A stretch of 10,241 nucleotides of DNA from Bacteroidaceae bacterium (GTDB lineage: Bacteria; Bacteroidota; Bacteroidia; Bacteroidales; Bacteroidaceae), in assembly GCA_017557475.1 (NCBI GenBank), contig JAFYYO010000297.1, positions 1-10,241 on the forward strand. The letters run 5' to 3'. The notes beneath the pieces are model-generated. The model was not told the DNA's origin and did not search any database. It worked only from the letters and a program-made list of their open reading frames with translations. Of this stretch, positions 1 to 6,649 are shown piece after piece. Every line of letters begins with the position of its first letter. Position 1 is the first letter of the stretch. A program made the translations under genes and the position numbers.

Positions 1-2210
1 GAGATTTCGGGTATAGGATTGACGGCTGGAGTGGTAAAGGAGACTTCTTCGCTCCAGTTGCTATAATATTCATCTTCTTCCTCATCTACTATGACGCTTC
101 GCACAGCAAATCTGTAGGAAGTGCCTGGAGTGAGGCCATTTACGATAAACGGGGTCCTGTCTGCCTCATAGGTTAAGGGATAAGATGAAAGCTGCCATCT
201 TGTCGCATCGCCGTTCTCAGTCCATTTCAGCACTGCGCTATAAGGTGTGACGGACATGACTTCCAAATCGGTAGGTGTGGGGAAGCGCTCTGGAGTAGTA
301 AACTGGGTATAGACGTAGTCCGAGAAGATTTCGCTCTCTTCGTCCAAAACAGAGCGCACACGGACTTCGTAAGTTGTTCCTTGGTCAAGGCCTATTAGCT
401 TATAGTACATATCCCACAAGAACAGGCCATAATCCGGATCCAGCGCATGATACCAAGTATCAGTGCCGGCAACCCTATAATCCAGGTTCCAACAGCCGCC
501 GAGACTCTTCCATGAGATTTTAGCGCTATTATAGGTAAGGTTGGAGACGGTAAGGTCGTAGGCTCTTGGGTCAAGTTCTGCATCATTGAAGCGAATCTGG
601 TTCTTCTTATTTGTAACCGTTCCCGCGTATTCGCTCAAGCCGTCAGCATTGAAATTGATGTTGTCGTCGTATGCGTAGATAGCTTGGTTGGACGCTTCGA
701 AAGCGAGGAACGGAACTTTGTACTGATAAGAGCCCGTGTTATCGTCCACAATGAGAGCGATGTTTTTCTTGCCAGTATAGTCATAATCGCTTACGTTGAA
801 GCCAATTGCCGTCCATTCGCCTTGCTTGAAGGTCACTTCGCCGCTGAAGACCTTGTTGTTATTCGTGTAGGGTATCCAGTCGGAGTTACCAGAGAAGCTC
901 GTCTTGTCGGTTGGCACCATGTAGATATCCAGGTTGCGAGTTCTTGTATCGCCAGTATTGAAGAAGCTCACGCTCGTAATCTCCGTATCATATTCAGGGA
1001 CTCCCAGCTCGTCCGTCGTGTAGATTTGTTGCGAGAGGGAGTAGTTATAGTAGATATTGGTGGGCAGATAGTCGCTGGTGCCTTCGCCGCTGCCAACCTG
1101 CCAATCAAGGAACTCGAATTCTATCGTATTCCTCCAGCTAGAGAAGCTGCTCGAGTTGGAACCTGTGGTAAAGATGGATTTTTTTGTTGCAGGGTCTGCA
1201 GCGAACCAGACATGGCCGGAGGAAATCGAGCCCGTCTCGTCGATGCAGGAAAGGATGAGGTTCGACGTCCCGTCGTAGTAGAATGGAATATCAAACTCTA
1301 TTCTCGTCCAATCTTGCGCCTTGAAGGTCACTTCATCGCTGAAAACCCAGACAGATGGGTAGTCGCCTTCGGATACCCAATCAATTGCGCTCGAGAAAGT
1401 GGTCTTTTCAGTGGGCGTTAGATAGAACTTCAACTCACGGGTGCACTCATTGTTGCTCTTATTGAAGAAACTGACGCTGGTGATATAGCCGCTCCTTCCT
1501 ATCTCTGAAGCCTCGTAAATCTGCTGGGTTCGGGAAGTTCTAGCGTAGTAGCTGAAGGGCAAATCTTGCGTCGTACTTTCGCCAGTGCCAATCTTTACAA
1601 TCTCTGACCCGCCAAAACTTGAACCGCCGGCATCATCGAAAGTGAGCTTGATCGTATTCTTGTAGCCAGACATGGCGCCATGGCTCGGGTCCAGGTTAAC
1701 AACATCATTATCACTAACATAGTGAGCTTGTTTTGATGCACTATATGCACCGAATGCAACTTCATAATCAGAAGCCACGCCTGTATAATCAAAGATAGTA
1801 AGGACGATGTTTGACGTTCCATCGTATTCGAATGGCGTATCAAACTCTATCTTCGTCCAATCTTGCGCCTTGAAGGTCACAGGATCGTCGAAAACCACAG
1901 ATGATTCGGGCACATCTATCCATTCTTGGTAACTAAAGAAATTCGACTTATCCGTGTGCGCCAGAGAGATTTTCATTTTACGGGTGAACTGCACGGTGCT
2001 CGTATTGAGGAAACTGATGCTGATGATGGAGCCTCCTCTTCCTATCTCTGAAGCCTCGTAAATCTGCTGGCCTACCGTGTAGCAGTAGCCGAGATTGGTG
2101 GGCAACGAAGTCGTTGGACCACTGTTGCTGCCAACCTGCACAACTTCTGCCTTTGCCATGCCGAAACAGGTCAGCAAAAGCATGAATGAGAGTAAAAGTT
2201 TCTTGTTCAT
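1..2210 (-). CDS. Secreted repeat protein with three beta-rich repeats and two FN3-like domains (3' end outside window)
   Basis: One uninterrupted minus-strand frame runs from the ATG at 2210 to the window edge with no stop: 736 residues, C-terminus missing. Residues 1-21 look like a Sec signal peptide (basic MNKK start, hydrophobic core, AKA cleavage site before Glu22); LLTC at 12-15 is a poor lipobox, so a lipoprotein is less likely. Three related repeats follow, about residues 22-200, 203-366 and 368-545. Each has a QQIY-x-(A/T)-(S/D)-E-(I/L)-G motif, an ISISF-like strand and a VTFKxxxWTxI block. Two fibronectin type III-like domains follow, about 547-642 and 643-729, each ending in FTTP. 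I recognise the repeat as a type found in secreted Bacteroidales proteins beside FN3 domains, but cannot assign ligand or activity. An adhesin or surface-anchored role is inference; a C-terminal sorting domain or enzyme domain could lie beyond the edge. A promoter at 2249-2276 supports this start. Confidence 0.85.
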   Translation of the reverse strand, partial: MNKKLLLSFMLLLTCFGMAKAEVVQVGSNSGPTTSLPTNLGYCYTVGQQIYEASEIGRGGSIISISFLNTSTVQFTRKMKISLAHTDKSNFFSYQEWIDVPESSVVFDDPVTFKAQDWTKIEFDTPFEYDGTSNIVLTIFDYTGVASDYEVAFGAYSASKQAHYVSDNDVVNLDPSHGAMSGYKNTIKLTFDDAGGSSFGGSEIVKIGTGESTTQDLPFSYYARTSRTQQIYEASEIGRSGYITSVSFFNKSNNECTRELKFYLTPTEKTTFSSAIDWVSEGDYPSVWVFSDEVTFKAQDWTRIEFDIPFYYDGTSNLILSCIDETGSISSGHVWFAADPATKKSIFTTGSNSSSFSSWRNTIEFEFLDWQVGSGEGTSDYLPTNIYYNYSLSQQIYTTDELGVPEYDTEITSVSFFNTGDTRTRNLDIYMVPTDKTSFSGNSDWIPYTNNNKVFSGEVTFKQGEWTAIGFNVSDYDYTGKKNIALIVDDNTGSYQYKVPFLAFEASNQAIYAYDDNINFNADGLSEYAGTVTNKKNQIRFNDAELDPRAYDLTVSNLTYNSAKISWKSLGGCWNLDYRVAGTDTWYHALDPDYGLFLWDMYYKLIGLDQGTTYEVRVRSVLDEESEIFSDYVYTQFTTPERFPTPTDLEVMSVTPYSAVLKWTENGDATRWQLSSYPLTYEADRTPFIVNGLTPGTSYRFAVRSVIVDEEEDEYYSNWSEEVSFTTPAVNPIPEI
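1281..1880 (-). repeat. Near-identical nucleotide block in repeats 1 and 2 of the secreted protein
   Basis: Bases 1281-1331 and 1830-1880 match in all but a few positions over 51 bases, offset 549. They encode the segment around VTFKAQDWT in repeats 2 and 1. A second matching block, encoding QQIYEASEIGR, lies near 1498-1527 and 2041-2070, offset 543. Repeat 3 is more diverged (VTFKQGEWT). The first two repeats have therefore been duplicated or homogenised more recently than the third. Confidence 0.8.
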
Positions 2211-2248
2211 AGTTTTATGTTTTAGGTTAATAATTGTCTTTTCCGCCG

Positions 2249-2276
2249 TAAAGATATAAAAAAGATTAAAAAACAA
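2249..2276 (-). promoter_or_regulatory. Probable promoter of the secreted repeat protein gene
   Basis: Reading leftwards, TTG (2276-2274), 17 bases, then TATCTTTA (2256-2249). This fits the Bacteroidetes -33/-7 arrangement with one mismatch in TAnnTTTG and slightly short spacing. It would give a leader of about 35 bases before the ATG at 2210. Confidence 0.45.
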
Positions 2277-2293
2277 GGTTTAAAGTTAAAAGA

Positions 2294-2315
2294 TTTTTCT
2301 CTTAACTGAGAAAAA
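2294..2315 (-). terminator. AT-rich hairpin upstream of the secreted protein promoter
   Basis: TTTTTCTC (2294-2301) and GAGAAAAA (2308-2315) form an 8-bp stem with a 6-base loop. Read on the minus strand, the stem is followed by a T-rich stretch. It could stop leftward transcription coming from the six-gene operon, but the stem is mostly A-T. Confidence 0.35.
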
Positions 2316-2346
2316 AGGCTTCAAAGACATCGAAACGGCAAGCGGA

Positions 2347-2391
2347 AAGTTAAGCGCTTAAGCGCAAGAACCTCCTGCTTAACTTCTTTTT
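2347..2391. other. Inverted repeat with nested perfect palindrome
   Basis: AAGTTAAGC (2347-2355) pairs with GCTTAACTT (2377-2385), followed by CTTTTT on the plus strand. Inside the left arm and loop is the perfect 12-bp palindrome GCGCTTAAGCGC (2354-2365), so two alternative hairpins are possible. It lies downstream of the nuclease gene and may act as a terminator. The T-run is on the plus-strand side, where I see no gene, so direction is unclear. Confidence 0.4.
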
Positions 2392-2442
2392 AAAACAAAA
2401 ACTATGTATGGAAAGTGTTCAGGAAGAGGCAGTTAAGTTGCC

Positions 2443-2530
2443 AGTCCTCGCACGTTGGTACTGCAGTCCTCACACGTAGGTACTCGAGTACCTCCACGCT
2501 TGTACTGGAGTACTCGCATGAATATACTAT
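2443..2530. repeat. 22-bp tandem array A, four units
   Basis: Units at 2443-2464, 2465-2486, 2487-2508 and 2509-2530, the last degenerate. Each carries a (C/G/A)CACG core followed about six bases later by GTACT; unit 4 has GCATG and ATACT instead. Between units 2 and 3 is the perfect 14-bp palindrome GGTACTCGAGTACC (2479-2492). The array lies 80 bases beyond the nuclease stop codon. The rest of 2211-2610 holds the promoter and hairpins listed separately; I see no credible gene there. Confidence 0.75.
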
Positions 2531-2610
2531 AAGGATACTGTGCGAAGTCGCTCGGCATCCCATCAGTAATGGGCCAGAGAAGAAGGGGAATTCGAGTGCA
2601 GAGCCCTCGC

Positions 2611-3477
2611 TTATTCGTCCCAGATTTTGAGGTCGTTCATAGCCTCGAGCTTGTCTTCCTGCTCATCAGGCAGGCTTGAGAAGAAATCGAGGCCCGTGAG
2701 ACGCTCTATATCATCGACGCTTCGAACGGCATCCTCCATCGGTTGAATGGCATCGTCGTTGGTATAAAAGAATCCGATGGCCTTCTCCCTACCCTTCTTG
2801 AGCGAGAGAACAACCTTATAGAAGGCTCTTGGGACTGCCACTTTATGCTTCTTGCCGAAACGCTTCGGATTCTCGGAGAAGATGGGACCGCAGACTATCT
2901 GAACAGCGCCATCGCGCCTTGCCCATCGACGACAAGCCCTCTCCAAATGCTCCCACCAAGTCTTGTTCAGCTCTGCTGTTTGCGGACAAATATTGGTCAT
3001 GTAGTGACAATCGGTCATAGCCTCTTGACTCCATTTCATATCACCTGCAGGACACATGTGACCTCGCCCATAATAACCGCCATTATAGTCCCAAGAAGCG
3101 ACCTGATACTGCTTTGGCACAGACTCATCTTCCTTGAAGTCAACGTTTTGCCGCGACACTTTGCCACGCGTTTCCTCTGCCGTCAGTTCCCAAGCAACCC
3201 AGCGAGGACACAAGGTCTTCGTGTCGAAAAGGAGGGAGTAACCTTCGTGTTCGATTAAGAGAGCAGACCCCTCCCATCCTCCCCCTAAAGGTGAGGGGTA
3301 TGATATTAGGGCGCCTTGCTCTGTTTCCTCCTCCTTTAGGGTGGAGTTAGAGGGGGTCTGTCCCTGTTCCGTTTCTTCCCCTTTGGGGGAAGTTAGTAGG
3401 GGGCCGTACTTCTGTGCAAGAAGCAGAATAGCAAGAACGGCTAAAGGCAACAGGGTTTTCAGGAGTTTATTATTCAT
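2611..3477 (-). CDS. DNA/RNA non-specific endonuclease, membrane-anchored or secreted
   Basis: 288 residues from the ATG at 3477. An in-frame ATG at 3531 adds 18 residues, but the downstream start places a hydrophobic segment (about residues 5-22) at the N-terminus as signal peptide or anchor. Residues 25-73 are a low-complexity linker made of three palindromic repeat elements. The catalytic domain starts near LLIEHEGYSL and carries the NUC1-family core: GRGHM with catalytic His140, PAGDMKWS, the metal-site region around Asn162 (TNICPQ), Asn171, and Glu179 in WWEHLE. The usual DRGH Asp is Gly here; I believe this position varies in the family. The expected role is Mg-dependent cleavage of DNA and RNA outside the cytoplasm, for nucleotide scavenging or competition (family knowledge). 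It is last in the operon, 81 bases after the EFR1 gene. The 81-base spacer (3478-3558) has no recognisable promoter. Confidence 0.88.
   Translation of the reverse strand: MNNKLLKTLLPLAVLAILLLAQKYGPLLTSPKGEETEQGQTPSNSTLKEEETEQGALISYPSPLGGGWEGSALLIEHEGYSLLFDTKTLCPRWVAWELTAEETRGKVSRQNVDFKEDESVPKQYQVASWDYNGGYYGRGHMCPAGDMKWSQEAMTDCHYMTNICPQTAELNKTWWEHLERACRRWARRDGAVQIVCGPIFSENPKRFGKKHKVAVPRAFYKVVLSLKKGREKAIGFFYTNDDAIQPMEDAVRSVDDIERLTGLDFFSSLPDEQEDKLEAMNDLKIWDE
3262..3405. repeat. Three in-frame palindromic elements in the nuclease linker
   Basis: E1 at 3264-3298, E2 at 3323-3357 and E3 at 3371-3405. E2 and E3 are in gene orientation and form a tandem pair encoding GPLLTSPKGEETEQG and QTPSNSTLKEEETEQG. 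E1 is in the opposite orientation and encodes PSPLGGGWEGSA. Together they account for essentially all sequence between the N-terminal hydrophobic segment and the catalytic domain. Confidence 0.8.
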
Positions 3478-3558
3478 ATTTAACTTGACTTCGTCGAGAC
3501 TGCTTCCGCTCGGCAATACACATGCAAGCATGATACTGCTCTCGCTTATTCGCAGCCT

Positions 3559-4383
3559 TCATTCTTTCATTATTTCATTCTTCATTTTCAAAAGGTTGTA
3601 CTGTCCTTTCTTTTGTGTCTGCTTACCGAAGTTTATGGCATGATACGGACAAGCATGATAGCAAGCCAAACATCCTGCACAATGCGACTGCCATTGAGGC
3701 AAGGCCCCCTCTAAATCTCCCCAACGGGGAGACTCTAAGCCCTTTCCTTGAGGAGAGGGTTTGGGAGGGGCTATCAGGATGTTGCCAACGGGACAGTTCT
3801 TCTGGCATCTTCCGCATGAAATACACCTTGAAGCATCCACATGGAAGTATTTGTCTGTCAGCAGGAAACGATTGAAGAGAGGCCGAAGGATGTAAGTCTT
3901 CGTCCAAGGGAAAGGACCGCGTTTCAGTTGGCGAACCTTTTTCCTTTCTTTTATACAATTGGCAATCTCCTTCACGGCAACTTCTTCCTTCTGGAACTTC
4001 TCCTTGCACTCCTCCTTGCTATCGACATCGAAGCCTGGCAAGCAGACATAAACATCGGGCATCAGGACAGAGAAAGCAGCATCGAGCTTCCTGCCAAGAG
4101 CCTTTTCCAGAACCTTATCTGTATAGCCCATATCATCGCCACAAGTCATCACGGCATAAACAAATGTCTCTCCCCCTCGGGGGAGCAGGAGGGGGGCTGC
4201 TTTCTCCACCACATTCGGAATGCCCCAGCCATAAACGGGGAAGACCAAGCCAATAGCAGACCCCTCTAAATCTCCCCGTAAGGGGAGACTTAATGTCATA
4301 GGACAAAGTTGCTCACCTAATTCGTCGGCCAAGTGTCGAGCGACATAAAGGCTGTTTCCTGTTCCTGAGAAGTAGTATATCAT
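3559..4383 (-). CDS. EFR1-family protein: flavodoxin domain fused to two [4Fe-4S] ferredoxin motifs
   Basis: 274 residues, cytoplasmic redox protein. The N-terminus is a flavodoxin fold with FMN phosphate loop SGTGNS (6-11) and FPVYGWG (48-54). The C-terminus has two 2[4Fe-4S]-type motifs: C187-x2-C190-x2-C193-x3-C197-P and C235-x2-C238-x2-C241-x3-C245-P, with the typical KKGQY tail. The family presumably passes electrons between FMN and the clusters; physiological partners are unknown to me. The start codon overlaps the stop of the cytidylyltransferase gene as ATGA, implying translational coupling. The protein carries four palindromic-element insertions: about residues 33-42 and 64-73 in the flavodoxin domain, and a pair at about 205-228 between the two cluster motifs, which are normally much closer together. 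All cysteines are intact and the frame is open, so the gene looks functional. Confidence 0.9.
   Translation of the reverse strand: MIYYFSGTGNSLYVARHLADELGEQLCPMTLSLPLRGDLEGSAIGLVFPVYGWGIPNVVEKAAPLLLPRGGETFVYAVMTCGDDMGYTDKVLEKALGRKLDAAFSVLMPDVYVCLPGFDVDSKEECKEKFQKEEVAVKEIANCIKERKKVRQLKRGPFPWTKTYILRPLFNRFLLTDKYFHVDASRCISCGRCQKNCPVGNILIAPPKPSPQGKGLESPRWGDLEGALPQWQSHCAGCLACYHACPYHAINFGKQTQKKGQYNLLKMKNEIMKE
3703..3772. repeat. Inverted pair of palindromic elements between the two ferredoxin motifs of EFR1
   Basis: E4a (3703-3735) contains CCCCCTCTAAATCTCCCC, a short loop and CGGGGAGA. E4b (3738-3772) is a more diverged copy in the opposite orientation. Translated with the gene they give PPKPSPQGKG then SPRWGDLEGA, about 24 residues separating Cys197 from Cys235. 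Confidence 0.8.
4165..4200. repeat. Palindromic element in the EFR1 flavodoxin domain (copy E5)
   Basis: CTCCCCCTCGGGGGAG (4169-4184) is the palindromic core, followed by the CAGGAGGGGGG arm. The element is in gene orientation and encodes APLLLPRGGET. Confidence 0.7.
4257..4292. repeat. Palindromic element in the EFR1 flavodoxin domain (copy E6)
   Basis: CCCCTCTAAATCTCCCC (4261-4277), loop GTAA, GGGGAGACTT. It is in the opposite orientation to the gene, which reads it as LSLPLRGDLEGSA. Confidence 0.75.
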
Positions 4384-5093
4384 TCTTCCAACGTCTTCAA
4401 TGCACGATAGATGAGGATGTCCGATTGCTCCGTTATCTTGAAGTTGCGCAAGTCGCCTTGAGCAATATGAAGCGGAGAGATGCCGAGTTCGCCAGCAAGG
4501 GTGAAGATGGATTGCGACTCGCTAATCCCCTGCTCCTTAGCCTGTTCCATCATTTGACGAAGCGTGCCTAAAGGGAATGTGTGAGGCGTCTGGGCTCGCA
4601 TCAACCCTTCACGATGCATGAAGCCGTTGGAAGTATTACCGTCGGCTGTAACAAGATAGGCTTCGTAGCTCGACAAAGCCGTAATGGCATTGCCGTGAGT
4701 CAGGCATACTGCAATGTTTCGACTGATGACGTCCTGAGTGATGAGAGGTCGGACAGCATCGTGGACAAGCACAATCGTTTCAGGGTCGACTTCCTTCTTC
4801 AAAAGGAATTCTATGCCATTTCTTGCAGAAGCGAAGCAAGTTCCTCCAGCATTGATGATGCCCTTGAGTTTATCTATTCCGCCAAGCTTTGCCTCACCTT
4901 TGACAAAGCCTTCCCACTCGGGCATGCAGACAAGATAAATCTCGTGGATGAGAGGATGCTGCTGAAAGGCTTTCATTGTGTGCAGCAACACCGATTCGCC
5001 GTCTATCTCCATAAACTGCTTGGGAACAACGGCATGCATCCTTTCGCCTGTTCCTCCTGCCAAAATCAGCGCTATGTTGTGGCTCTGTTTCAT
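4380..5093 (-). CDS. IspD/TarI-family cytidylyltransferase
   Basis: 237 residues. I chose the ATG at 5093 because it overlaps the upstream stop as ATGA; a GTG at 5102 would add three residues. The N-terminal CTP-binding loop is LAGGTGERM (11-19) with PKQF (24-27, catalytic Lys25). HDAVRP (111-116), R161-EGL, RAQTP (166-170) and FKIT with Lys219 match the IspD/TarI fold. The family joins CTP to a sugar-alcohol phosphate: methylerythritol 4-phosphate in IspD (isoprenoid synthesis), ribitol 5-phosphate in TarI. The Asp-Thr pair usual in the substrate region of both appears here as Glu-Ala (144-145), so I do not commit to either substrate. Coupling to a CDP-alcohol transferase gene favours production of a CDP-alcohol for that enzyme; this is inference. 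It is also coupled to the EFR1 gene downstream. Confidence 0.85.
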   Translation of the reverse strand: MKQSHNIALILAGGTGERMHAVVPKQFMEIDGESVLLHTMKAFQQHPLIHEIYLVCMPEWEGFVKGEAKLGGIDKLKGIINAGGTCFASARNGIEFLLKKEVDPETIVLVHDAVRPLITQDVISRNIAVCLTHGNAITALSSYEAYLVTADGNTSNGFMHREGLMRAQTPHTFPLGTLRQMMEQAKEQGISESQSIFTLAGELGISPLHIAQGDLRNFKITEQSDILIYRALKTLEE

Positions 5094-5992
5094 ATGGCGC
5101 ACAGCTTTTGGTGTAACTTATGGCAGAAAGCTTCGTGGCGATGAAGCGTATAGAAGCGCAAAGCCTCGAGCACAGTTATCTCGAAGACGAAGTAAATCCA
5201 GGGAAGTCCGATGAGCATCGAGAGGAAAAGAACACCGACTCGCGTGTCGAAGGTCAGGATGTTGCAGAGCGGCATAAGCGGCAGACTCTTTTGTCGGAAC
5301 TCTTGTCGAATGGGGGCGTCTATCGGAAGTTTCTCTATCAAGGGACGTAGCAACTGGAACTCCGTTGTCTGTCGTTCTTGAGTACGAATGTAGCGAACAT
5401 AGAAGAAGAGGTAGAACTTCTCAAACCACTCCTTTTTGTTCCAGCCGAGACGCTCAAAACGCTTCTGCAGTTCGACGCTTGTATCCAGCTCACTCCCCTC
5501 TTTCCCTAACGTCGCCCAAAGGTGAACATTGCGGTAATAATCGGCTATTCCGCATTGACGGGAATGGCAATAGAAGCCTGCCCAAAGGATGATGAGGAAA
5601 ATCCAAATGCCCCAGACGGGATAGAGACGAATGGCTATGCCGATGTAGATGCAGATGAACCAAAGCTCGCCACCAAAGCCATCGAGCACTCGACCAATGA
5701 GTGTCGTCTTTCCTGTCATGCGAGCAAGCTGTCCGTCGGCACAATCGTACCAGTTGGCCCAAACGAGCATCAGCATGCCGATGAGGTTGTAGCGAAGGTC
5801 GTCGAAAGCAAAGAAATAGGCCGAAGCACAGCCTATAATGATGCTCAGCAGGGTGACGACGATGGGATGAACATGCAACCAACGAAAGAAGAGCGCCCAC
5901 AGATAACCTGGGGTGCGAGTGACATAGAGTTCGAAGTTGCCCTCTATGTCTCGCGACTTCATGGTTGCAAGAACCCGTTCCCTTAAACGCAT
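5090..5992 (-). CDS. CDP-alcohol phosphatidyltransferase-family membrane protein
   Basis: 300 residues, integral membrane enzyme with several hydrophobic segments (about 43-63, 68-82, 107-122, 127-142, 252-275). The family motif is readable: D83-x2-D86-G87-x2-A90-R91-x8-G100-x3-D104. The fourth acidic residue expected at 108 is Gly, with Glu109 next to it. The family transfers a phospho-alcohol from a CDP-activated donor to an acceptor hydroxyl using two divalent metals held by the first Asp residues. It is longer than simple phospholipid synthases, with a soluble stretch at about 150-235. Its start overlaps the CBM9-like gene stop as TGATG, and its stop overlaps the cytidylyltransferase start as ATGA. 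The pair may make a CDP-alcohol and use it for a membrane lipid or glycan head group. Substrate is unknown. Confidence 0.87.
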   Translation of the reverse strand: MRLRERVLATMKSRDIEGNFELYVTRTPGYLWALFFRWLHVHPIVVTLLSIIIGCASAYFFAFDDLRYNLIGMLMLVWANWYDCADGQLARMTGKTTLIGRVLDGFGGELWFICIYIGIAIRLYPVWGIWIFLIILWAGFYCHSRQCGIADYYRNVHLWATLGKEGSELDTSVELQKRFERLGWNKKEWFEKFYLFFYVRYIRTQERQTTEFQLLRPLIEKLPIDAPIRQEFRQKSLPLMPLCNILTFDTRVGVLFLSMLIGLPWIYFVFEITVLEALRFYTLHRHEAFCHKLHQKLCAI

Positions 5993-6645
5993 CAGAATAT
6001 CATTTGTCCAAAGAACTCAGGACGATGGAAGTCAGGGTTCTCTGTCTTGATTGGGCTCCAACTGATAAAGTGAGGAACAGGCAAATTGTCGCCGCACTTA
6101 TAGACGTTTCCCTTTGCCACAAGACCTTCAAAACTCTCGAACTTGTGCTTGAAGAACGTCGTAATAGGCACTCGCAGAGCAACTTCCCACTTGGTCGGTT
6201 CGTTGCGAACGTCGAAAGGTTCTGTGCCGAGAGAAGCCCAGCGGTCAATCTTTCGCATCACTTCTGCAGGGGCAGGTTTGCGTCCATCGCGTCCTTCTCC
6301 GACTGCCACAATCAGCTTTCCCGTACAATTACACTCGATGTTGTAATACAGTTCGTCAGCTTCCACAGGCATCACAAAGAACTCCACACAAGCATCTTCC
6401 CAAATGTGTTCGTGGTCCTTCTCCGCGACAGCTCTAACGCTCTGCTCCTCAACACGATAATGCAGCAAGAGAGCATCGCCAGTATGAGCAGCAGCGAACT
6501 CCACCTTTGGCTTGTAAGGGAACTCATTCGGCCAGTTGACGTTAGAAATTGAGGTATAGCTAATGCCCGCTGCAGACAGGACTGCAGGTATGTTAATTGC
6601 TGAAGCAACGACTTGATTCAGCTTGGGAATAATCAATGTTTGCAT
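5992..6645 (-). CDS. CBM9-like (carbohydrate-binding family 9-like) protein
   Basis: 217 residues. It resembles the CBM9/DOMON-type beta-sandwich proteins common in Bacteroidetes: W82-EDACVEFFV (to 91), YYNIECN (100-106), KWEVALRVP (152-160), and a C-terminal SWSPI...FHRPEFFG (195-213). Members of this group bind sugars in some enzymes, but many standalone copies have no known ligand. I see no signal peptide: the N-terminus MQTLIIPKLN lacks a basic start plus hydrophobic core, so it may be cytoplasmic or use another route. The gene starts 4 bases after the preceding stop and overlaps the next start as TGATG, so it is firmly inside the operon. Confidence 0.82.
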   Translation of the reverse strand: MQTLIIPKLNQVVASAINIPAVLSAAGISYTSISNVNWPNEFPYKPKVEFAAAHTGDALLLHYRVEEQSVRAVAEKDHEHIWEDACVEFFVMPVEADELYYNIECNCTGKLIVAVGEGRDGRKPAPAEVMRKIDRWASLGTEPFDVRNEPTKWEVALRVPITTFFKHKFESFEGLVAKGNVYKCGDNLPVPHFISWSPIKTENPDFHRPEFFGQMIF

Positions 6646-6649
6646 AGTT

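Noticed and set aside
684..1421. Plus-strand open frame of 245 codons
   Set aside because: It lies wholly antisense to the secreted repeat protein gene, whose frame has a signal peptide, repeats and FN3 domains. The antisense frame has no recognisable domain.
2415..2630. 71-codon plus-strand frame across array A
   Set aside because: It is made of the tandem repeat plus antisense to the nuclease end, with no supporting promoter or domain.
3478..3531. Upstream ATG at 3531 as nuclease start
   Set aside because: It puts 18 polar residues before the signal segment; the ATG at 3477 gives a normal export signal.
3478..3558. Independent promoter for the nuclease gene
   Set aside because: No TAnnTTTG box with a spaced TTG was found in the gap on the minus strand; readthrough from the operon is simpler.
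5488..5526. Possible tenth palindromic element in the CDP-alcohol transferase gene
   Set aside because: The match is weak, the palindrome is poor and the reading frame differs from all nine accepted copies; the encoded GKEGSELD looks like native protein sequence.
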